Source: Streptomyces sp. CA-210063
GTDB lineage: Bacteria; Actinomycetota; Actinomycetes; Streptomycetales; Streptomycetaceae
Length of the DNA: 64,000 nucleotides
Assembly: GCF_024612015.1 (NCBI RefSeq)
Contig: NZ_CP102512.1
Span: 7,440,001 to 7,504,000, forward strand
Direction: 5' to 3'
Shown: in pieces, positions 58,939 to 64,000 of the stretch
Numbering within the stretch: the first letter of the stretch is position 1
Layout: each line of letters begins with the position of its first letter
Position numbers and translations under genes: made by a program
Notes under the pieces: model-generated
Database searches by the model: none
What the model was told of the DNA's origin: nothing
What the model saw: only the letters and a program-made list of their open reading frames with translations

Positions 58939-59847
58939 TCACGACTTCTCCTCGGCGTCCTCGCTGATGATCCGGTACGCGATCTCCGCCAGCCGCGCCT
59001 GCCCGTTCACGCTCGGGTGGAACCAGTCCCACTGGCTGAGCTGGGACTGCCCGAAGCGGTAGTCGAAGACGGCGTCTCCGTCGTAGCGGCAGTAGCGGTC
59101 CTCCTCGCAGACCTCGCGCAGGACGTCGTTGTACGCCTCCACCCGGTCCTGGACGGTGTCCCGCCGCTCGGTGGCAGCCGCGGTGAGGAGGTCGGGGTCG
59201 GCGAGCATGGACGGGCAGATGCCCAGCTTCCAGACCTGCTTGCCGACCGGGTTCGTACGGCCCTCGGACCACAGCCGCTTCAGGTCCGGGACGCTCGCCA
59301 CGAACACCTGAGCCTTGGGCAGACTGTCGCGCAGGGCGGCCATCGCGTCCTCGAAGTCGGCGCGGAAGTCGGCGACCGGGGTCATGGCGGCGGCGCTCGC
59401 ACGGCACGCGTCGTTCGCGCCGATCATCACCGCGACCAGCTCCGGCTCACGCGTCACCGCCCGTGCCATCTGGCTCGGCAGGTCGGCCATCCGGGCCCCG
59501 GTCACCGCGTAGTTCCAGCTCCGCCGGGCCGCGCCGGCCGCACCCAGCAGCCGTACGGCGAGGCTGTCGACCGAGGCGTCGCTGCCGGTCGCCCACGAGA
59601 CCTCGGGGCAGTCGGACAGCACCTTGCACGCGTCGAAACCTCGGGTGATGGAGTCGCCGACGGCGACCAGCGACTCGGGGGTGCTGTCCCAGGCGGGGGT
59701 GGGCGACGCCGAGGGCTTGGCCTTCGACTCCGTTCCCTCGGGGCCGGGGGAGTTGCCACCGGTGGCGTCGCAGCCGGTCACGGCCAGCAGGACCGCCGCC
59801 AAGGCGGCACCGAACACCGCCCTCGAACGGTGGCGTCGCATCCGCAT
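58939..59847 (-). CDS. SGNH/GDSL-family lipoprotein esterase
   Basis: 302 residues (ATG 59847, or 59841). Lipoprotein signal with LLAVTGC. Four canonical SGNH blocks: VAVGDSITRG, the G of VTGARMADL, MIGANDACRAS, and DWFHPSVNGQ with Asp and His. Several Cys (DACKVLSDC, GICPS, VCEEDRYC) suggest disulfides outside the cell. Substrate not predicted; relatives are esterases or lipases. Confidence 0.9.
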   Translation of the reverse strand: MRMRRHRSRAVFGAALAAVLLAVTGCDATGGNSPGPEGTESKAKPSASPTPAWDSTPESLVAVGDSITRGFDACKVLSDCPEVSWATGSDASVDSLAVRLLGAAGAARRSWNYAVTGARMADLPSQMARAVTREPELVAVMIGANDACRASAAAMTPVADFRADFEDAMAALRDSLPKAQVFVASVPDLKRLWSEGRTNPVGKQVWKLGICPSMLADPDLLTAAATERRDTVQDRVEAYNDVLREVCEEDRYCRYDGDAVFDYRFGQSQLSQWDWFHPSVNGQARLAEIAYRIISEDAEEKS

Positions 59848-60123
59848 CCCCTGGTCCCCTCGTCGGTCCTACACGTGCACGTTCTCACCCATGACAACGC
59901 GCGAGGGTTCCCGACGCGGGAGGCGCATGCGAAGGGCGTGGCGAAAGGTGCAACTGTTCCGTACCGCACAGGCGTCCCCTCGGGTGAAACCCGCGTTCTT
60001 CCTGGCTCTGGCTCCGACGGTACGTCACACTCCTTGCCCCGCCGCACGGTAGCCTCGCCACGTGGCGGCTCCGCCACTGCCGTTCCATCAAATGACAAGA
60101 TGCGCTGCTCTGTGGAGGCCCCG

Positions 60124-60618
60124 GTGACGACACGTGGAGTCCTGTACGTGCACTCCGCGCCGCGTGCGCTGTGCCCGCACGTCGAGTGGGCCGTCGCGGG
60201 GGTTCTCGGGACGCGCGTGAACCTCGACTGGATCCGGCAGCCGGCCGCCCCGGGCACCTGGCGCTCCGAGTTCTCCTGGCAGGGGCAGGCCGGTACGGCC
60301 TCCAAGCTCGCGTCCGCGCTGCGCGGCTGGCACCTTCTCCGCTTCGAGGTCACCGCCGAGCCCTGCGCCACCGCCGAGGGCGAGCGCTACAGCTGCACCC
60401 CCGACCTCGGCATCTTCCACGCCGTCACCGGCATCCACGGCGACATCCTCATCCCCGAGGACCGCCTCCGCGCCGCGCTCACCAGATCCCAGCGCGGCGA
60501 GACGGACCTGGAGGCCGACATCGCCAAGCTCCTGGGCAAGCCCTGGGACGACGAGCTGGAACCCTTCAGATACGCGGGAGAGGGCGCACCCGTGCGTTGG
60601 CTGCACCAAGTGGTGTAG
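60124..60618 (+). CDS. DUF3145 protein
   Basis: 164 residues from GTG 60124, with GGAGG 5 bases upstream (ATG 60100 also in frame). The sequence (TTRGVLYVHSAPRALCPHVE, WAVAGVLGTRVNLDWIRQPA, HLLRFEVTAEP, GIFHAVTGIHGDILIPEDRL, WLHQVV) matches the actinobacterial DUF3145 family, which lies beside the fab cluster in Streptomyces. Function unknown. Convergent with fabF. Confidence 0.88.
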   Translation: MTTRGVLYVHSAPRALCPHVEWAVAGVLGTRVNLDWIRQPAAPGTWRSEFSWQGQAGTASKLASALRGWHLLRFEVTAEPCATAEGERYSCTPDLGIFHAVTGIHGDILIPEDRLRAALTRSQRGETDLEADIAKLLGKPWDDELEPFRYAGEGAPVRWLHQVV

Positions 60619-60654
60619 AGGGCCGCTTTCGGGTGCAGGCAGGATGCAAGCTTT

Positions 60655-60715
60655 TAGGGGCGCGGGGCTGTGTCGATATGCGGCTCCGCCGCGTGGGCGC
60701 GACCAGCCCCCACCC
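60655..60715 (+). repeat. Dispersed repeat, palindromic variant
   Basis: AGGGGCGCGGGGCTGTGTCG, ATATGCGGCTCCGCCGCGTG and GGCGCGACCAGCCCCC. Relative to the copy at 53332 it carries an inserted CGGCTCCGCCG-type hairpin, a variant form common in Streptomyces intergenic repeats. Confidence 0.75.
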
Positions 60716-60740
60716 ACTCGCACCCGACGTACAAACCGAT

Positions 60741-60774
60741 GTGGCCCGAACCCCTGAAAAGGGATCCGGGCCAC
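60741..60774 (-). terminator. Terminator of the fab operon
   Basis: GTGGCCCG (60741-60748) pairs with CGGGCCAC (60767-60774), with an inner CCC/GGG pairing, 14 bp after the fabF stop. Confidence 0.8.
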
Positions 60775-60788
60775 ACCCACGTCAGCGG

Positions 60789-62060
60789 TCAAACGGTCCT
60801 GAACGCCAGCACCACGTTGTGCCCACCGAACCCGAACGAGTCGTTGAGGGCGGCGATGCGGCCCTCGACCGGCAGCTTCCTGGCCTCCCCGCGCACAATG
60901 TCCGCGTTGGCCTCCGCCTCGGGGTCGAGGTTCTCCACGTTGATCGTCGGCGGAGCCACCCGGTGGTACAGCGCGAGCACCGTCGCCACCGTCTCCACCC
61001 CGCCGGCCCCGCCGAGCAGATGCCCGGTCATGGACTTCGTCGCGGACACCGCGAAGTGGTCGGTGTCGTCGCCGAACACCTTCCGCAGCGCCTTCAGCTC
61101 GGCGATGTCACCGGCCGGCGTCGACGTCCCGTGCGCGTTGACGTGCATGATCTCCGCAGGGTCCAGGTCGGTGCGGTCCAGCAGGTTCTGGAGGGCGTGG
61201 GCGATGCCCCGCCCCTCCGGCTCCGGCTGCACGATGTCGTGGCCGTCGGCGGAGATGCCCTGGCCGACCGCCTCCGCGTAGACCCGGGCGCCACGCGCCG
61301 CTGCGTGCTCCGCGGACTCCAGGACGACCACGCCCGCACCCTCGCCGAGGACGAAGCCGTCCCGGCCGGTGTCGTACGGACGCGACGCGCCCTGCGGGTT
61401 CTCGTTGTTCTTGGACATCGCCATCATGTTGCCGAACGCGGCGATCGGCAGCGGATGGATGGCGGCCTCGGTGCCACCGGCGATCACGATGTCGGCGCGG
61501 CCGGTGCGGATCATCTCGATGGCGTAGCCGATGGCCTCGGCGCCCGACGCGCAGGCGGAGACCGGGGTGTGCACACCGGCGCGGGCGCCGACGTACAGAC
61601 CGACGTTGGCGGACGGGCCGTTGGGCATCAGCATGGGCACGGTGTGCGGGGAGACGCGGCGTACGCCCTTCTCCTTCAGCACGTCGTACTGGTCGAGCAG
61701 GGTCGTGACACCGCCGATGCCGGAGGCGATGACCGCACCGACCCGGTCCGCGTCGACGGTGCCGTCGTCGGCCGAGGTCTCGGTGTAACCGGCGTCGGCC
61801 CACGCCTCCTTGGCCGCGATCAGCGCGAACTGCGCCGAGCGGTCCAGACGGCGGGCCTGCGGCCGGGGAATGACCTCGGTCGGCTCCACCGCGACCGGTG
61901 CGGCGATACGGACCGCCTGCTCGGCGGCCCACTCCTGCTCCAGGGCACGGACACCGGACCGGCCGGCGATCAGCCCCTCCCAGGTGGAAGTCGCGTCGCC
62001 ACCCAGCGGTGTGGTTGCGCCGATACCGGTGACGACCACGGTGCGATTGGTCGAGCTCAC
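60789..62060 (-). CDS. fabF: 3-oxoacyl-ACP synthase II
   Basis: 423 residues from GTG 62060 after GGAGAAAATTCCC. Condensing enzyme of fatty-acid elongation. Catalytic Cys in VSACASGAEAIGYAIEMI, His in VNAHGTSTPAGD and in NSFGFGGHN, as well as GEGAGVVVLE. Cytoplasmic, acts on acyl-ACP and malonyl-ACP. Last gene of the minus-strand fabD-fabH-acpP-fabF operon; 100 bp after acpP. Confidence 0.97.
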   Translation of the reverse strand: MSSTNRTVVVTGIGATTPLGGDATSTWEGLIAGRSGVRALEQEWAAEQAVRIAAPVAVEPTEVIPRPQARRLDRSAQFALIAAKEAWADAGYTETSADDGTVDADRVGAVIASGIGGVTTLLDQYDVLKEKGVRRVSPHTVPMLMPNGPSANVGLYVGARAGVHTPVSACASGAEAIGYAIEMIRTGRADIVIAGGTEAAIHPLPIAAFGNMMAMSKNNENPQGASRPYDTGRDGFVLGEGAGVVVLESAEHAAARGARVYAEAVGQGISADGHDIVQPEPEGRGIAHALQNLLDRTDLDPAEIMHVNAHGTSTPAGDIAELKALRKVFGDDTDHFAVSATKSMTGHLLGGAGGVETVATVLALYHRVAPPTINVENLDPEAEANADIVRGEARKLPVEGRIAALNDSFGFGGHNVVLAFRTV

Positions 62061-62160
62061 GGGAATTTTCTCCAACGGTTACGAGGATTCAGCGGCGCCA
62101 CCGCCGGGTGGCGGGGCAAACGGACTGCTCCGCGGACCGGGCCGGACCCGGTCCGTCGGA

Positions 62161-62409
62161 TCAGGCCTGGTTCTTGAGGATGTAGTTGGTCGCGTCGCCG
62201 ACCGTCTTGAGGTTCTTGACGTCGTCGTCCGGGATCTTGACGTCGAAGCGCTCTTCGGCGGCGACGACGACCTCGACCATGGACAGGGAGTCGACGTCCA
62301 GGTCGTCGGTGAAGGACTTGTCCAGCTGGACGTCCTCGACCGGGATGCCGGCGATCTCGTTCACGATGTCGGCGAGACCGGCGACGATCTCTTCCTGAGT
62401 GGCGGCCAT
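62161..62409 (-). CDS. acpP: Acyl carrier protein
   Basis: 82 residues from ATG 62409, AAGGAG eight bases upstream; a longer in-frame reading lacks a binding site. The phosphopantetheine Ser is in DLDVDSLSMVEVV. Acidic small helical protein that carries the growing acyl chain between FabD, FabH and FabF. Confidence 0.97.
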   Translation of the reverse strand: MAATQEEIVAGLADIVNEIAGIPVEDVQLDKSFTDDLDVDSLSMVEVVVAAEERFDVKIPDDDVKNLKTVGDATNYILKNQA

Positions 62410-62511
62410 GTCGGGCGCTCCTTCGTTGTTTTCCAGAGGGTTGGCGGCCCGCCGCGTCAGCGGCAGGTTGTGCGTTTTCCCGCGCCGGACCACAAGATCC
62501 GAAGCGGTTGC

Positions 62512-63543
62512 CTAGGGGAGGGTAACGACCGTCGCGGCGTACACGAGACCCGCCCCGAAGCCGATGACGAGCGCGGTGTCGCCGCTCTTCGCCTCGCCGG
62601 TCGCCAGGAGCCGCTCCATCGCGAGCGGGATCGAGGCGGCCGAGGTGTTGCCGGTGGTGCGTACGTCACGCGCGACCGTGACATGCTCCGGCAGCTTGAG
62701 TGTCTTCACCATCGAGTCGATGATCCGCTCGTTGGCCTGGTGCGGAATGAAGACGTCCAGGTCGTCCGAGCCGATCCCGGCCGCGTCCAGCGCCTGCTGA
62801 GCGACCTTCGCCATCTCGAACACGGCCCAGCGGAACACCGCCTGGCCCTCCTGCGTGATCGCGGGGAACTTGACCTTGCCCTCGCTGTCGAGCGGGAGCT
62901 TGTCGAGGTCACCGATCCGGTACTCGTCCCACGGGACCGTCTGCTTGATCGTTCCGGCTTTGTCGCCCTCGGAGCCCCACACCGTCGGGCCGATGTGCGG
63001 CTCCTGGGAGGGGCCGACGACGACCGCGCCGGCGCCGTCCCCGAAGAGGAAGGCCGTGGCCCGGTCCTCCAGGTCGGTCAGGTCGGACAGCCGCTCGACG
63101 CCGATGACCAGGACGTACTCCGCCGAGCCCTCGACGACCATGCCCTTGGCGAGGGTCAGGCCGTAACCGAAGCCCGCGCAGCCGGCCGAGATGTCGAAGG
63201 CGGCGGCCTTGGCGGTGCCCAGCTTGTCGGCGATCTCGGTGGCGACGGCCGGGGTCTGGCTGAAGTGCGAGACCGTCGAGACGACGACCGCGCCGATCTG
63301 CTCGACGGAGATACCGGCGTCGGCGATCGCTTTCCCGGACGCCTCGATCGACATGGCGGCGACGGTCTCCTCGTCGTTCGCCCAGTGCCGGGTCTCGATG
63401 CCGGAGCGGGAGCGGATCCACTCGTCGGACGAGTCGATCTTCTCCAGGATCACGTCGTTGGGTACCACCCGGACCGGACGGTAGCCGCCCACGCCGAGGA
63501 TGCGTGCGTAGGGGGCGCCCTTGCTCGGCCTGATCTTCGACAT
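62512..63543 (-). CDS. fabH: 3-oxoacyl-ACP synthase III
   Basis: 343 residues from ATG 63543. Catalytic Cys in ISAGCAGFGYGL, His in FIPHQANERI, Asn in TGNTSAASIPLAMER. It starts fatty acid chains from acyl-CoA; in Streptomyces it accepts branched primers, which set the branched-fatty-acid pattern. 13 bp after the fabD stop. Confidence 0.97.
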   Translation of the reverse strand: MSKIRPSKGAPYARILGVGGYRPVRVVPNDVILEKIDSSDEWIRSRSGIETRHWANDEETVAAMSIEASGKAIADAGISVEQIGAVVVSTVSHFSQTPAVATEIADKLGTAKAAAFDISAGCAGFGYGLTLAKGMVVEGSAEYVLVIGVERLSDLTDLEDRATAFLFGDGAGAVVVGPSQEPHIGPTVWGSEGDKAGTIKQTVPWDEYRIGDLDKLPLDSEGKVKFPAITQEGQAVFRWAVFEMAKVAQQALDAAGIGSDDLDVFIPHQANERIIDSMVKTLKLPEHVTVARDVRTTGNTSAASIPLAMERLLATGEAKSGDTALVIGFGAGLVYAATVVTLP

Positions 63544-63556
63544 AGGTCCAGGACTC

Positions 63557-64000
63557 CTAGTTCAGGTGCTCGGCGATGAGCGCGCGAGCGGCGTCGAGGT
63601 CGTCGGGTGTCTTCAGCGCCACCGTCGCCACGCCCGGCAGTGCACGCTTGGCGAGACCCGTGAGCGTGCCGCCGGGGCACACCTCGACGAGCGCCGTCAC
63701 GCCCAGCTCCTTGAAGGTCTCCATGCACAGGTCCCAGCGGACCGGGTTGGCGACCTGACCGACCAGACGGGAGAGCACCTCGGCGCCGGTGGCGACCGCC
63801 TGCCCGTCCTTGTTCGAGACATAGGTGACCTTGGGGTCCCCGGGCGACAGATCCACGGCGGCCTCGGCGAGGCTGTCGACGGCGGGGGACATGTGGTGCG
63901 TGTGGAAGGCGCCGGCGACCTTCAGGGCGACGACCCGTCGTACGCCCTCGGGCTTGTCCGCCTCCAGGGCGGCCAGTTGCTCCAGGGTGCCGGCGGCGAC
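63557..64000 (-). CDS. fabD: Malonyl-CoA:ACP transacylase, C-terminal part
   Basis: The visible 147 codons run to the window edge without a start. VAGAFHTHHMSPA contains the catalytic His of FabD transacylases, and CPGGTLTGLAKR near the C-terminus fits the family. Loads malonyl units onto AcpP. The N-terminal half with the GHSxG motif lies beyond 64000. Confidence 0.95.
   Translation of the reverse strand, partial: VAAGTLEQLAALEADKPEGVRRVVALKVAGAFHTHHMSPAVDSLAEAAVDLSPGDPKVTYVSNKDGQAVATGAEVLSRLVGQVANPVRWDLCMETFKELGVTALVEVCPGGTLTGLAKRALPGVATVALKTPDDLDAARALIAEHLN

Overview
The window is chromosomal DNA of a Streptomyces-type actinomycete. Base composition is about 70% G+C with strong third-position GC, start codons are often GTG or TTG, genes overlap by ATGA/GTGA, and the right edge carries the fabD-fabH-acpP-fabF fatty-acid operon in the order known from Streptomyces. 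A gene of the SCO2400 family and a ChvE-type sugar importer next to galM fit the same chromosomal neighbourhood. I saw no rRNA, tRNA, CRISPR array, or intact insertion sequence.

Left part (1-13 kb): accessory genes. There is an Eis-like acetyltransferase, a GNAT gene followed by the decayed remains of another GNAT operon, and a helix-turn-helix/TPR-like regulator divergent from three overlapping small genes (4929-5697). A lower-GC island of membrane-anchored hypotheticals (5.8-7.5 kb) includes one apparently frameshifted gene. Next come an ATPase of the anti-sigma/HATPase type with an almost perfect 48-bp minisatellite inside its coding region, an orphan sugar-binding lipoprotein, an RTX-like secreted protein and an aminotransferase with a repetitive Pro/Ala/Met tail.

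Sugar region (13.2-28.3 kb): two systems back to back. On the minus strand an enolase-superfamily dehydratase, a zinc dehydrogenase, a U32-like protein, a ChvE-type binding protein, ATPase, permease and aldose 1-epimerase form one catabolic and uptake unit. On the plus strand a LacI-family regulator precedes a binding protein, ATPase and two permeases of the YtfQ/YtfR/YtfT/YjfF (galactofuranose-type) class. A nearly ideal lac-type operator lies between the two, and a 13-bp motif (CGATAT[TC]TCGAAC, with a shorter CGATATCGAAC form) precedes three transcription units of both systems, which suggests joint regulation.

Metallophore-like region (30.3-42.9 kb): the most interesting part. A divergent promoter with two IdeR/DmdR-type iron boxes separates a peptide/nickel-type ABC importer (binding protein, two permeases, one fused double ATPase) from a five-gene operon. 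That operon encodes an AsnO/VioC-like 2-oxoglutarate oxygenase, an SbnB-like dehydrogenase, an SbnH-like PLP decarboxylase, an SbnA-like synthase and a MATE exporter. SbnA plus SbnB imply 2,3-diaminopropionate synthesis. No NRPS, NIS synthetase or ATP-grasp enzyme is present, so I infer an iron-repressed, unusually small chelator pathway whose product is unknown.

Right part (42.9-64 kb): a MarR regulator and divergent reductase, a class C beta-lactamase-fold hydrolase, a large M14 carboxypeptidase, a frameshifted hypothetical gene, a blasticidin-S-deaminase-like cytidine deaminase, a kinase-like protein, a TetR regulator with a palindromic operator, SGNH hydrolases, an EI24 membrane protein, a pyroglutamyl-peptidase homologue lacking the catalytic Cys, a TetR/GH3 beta-glucosidase pair, a DUF3145 gene and the fab operon. 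Copies of a short intergenic repeat (core GGGGCGCGGGGAACTGCGCG) punctuate this part.
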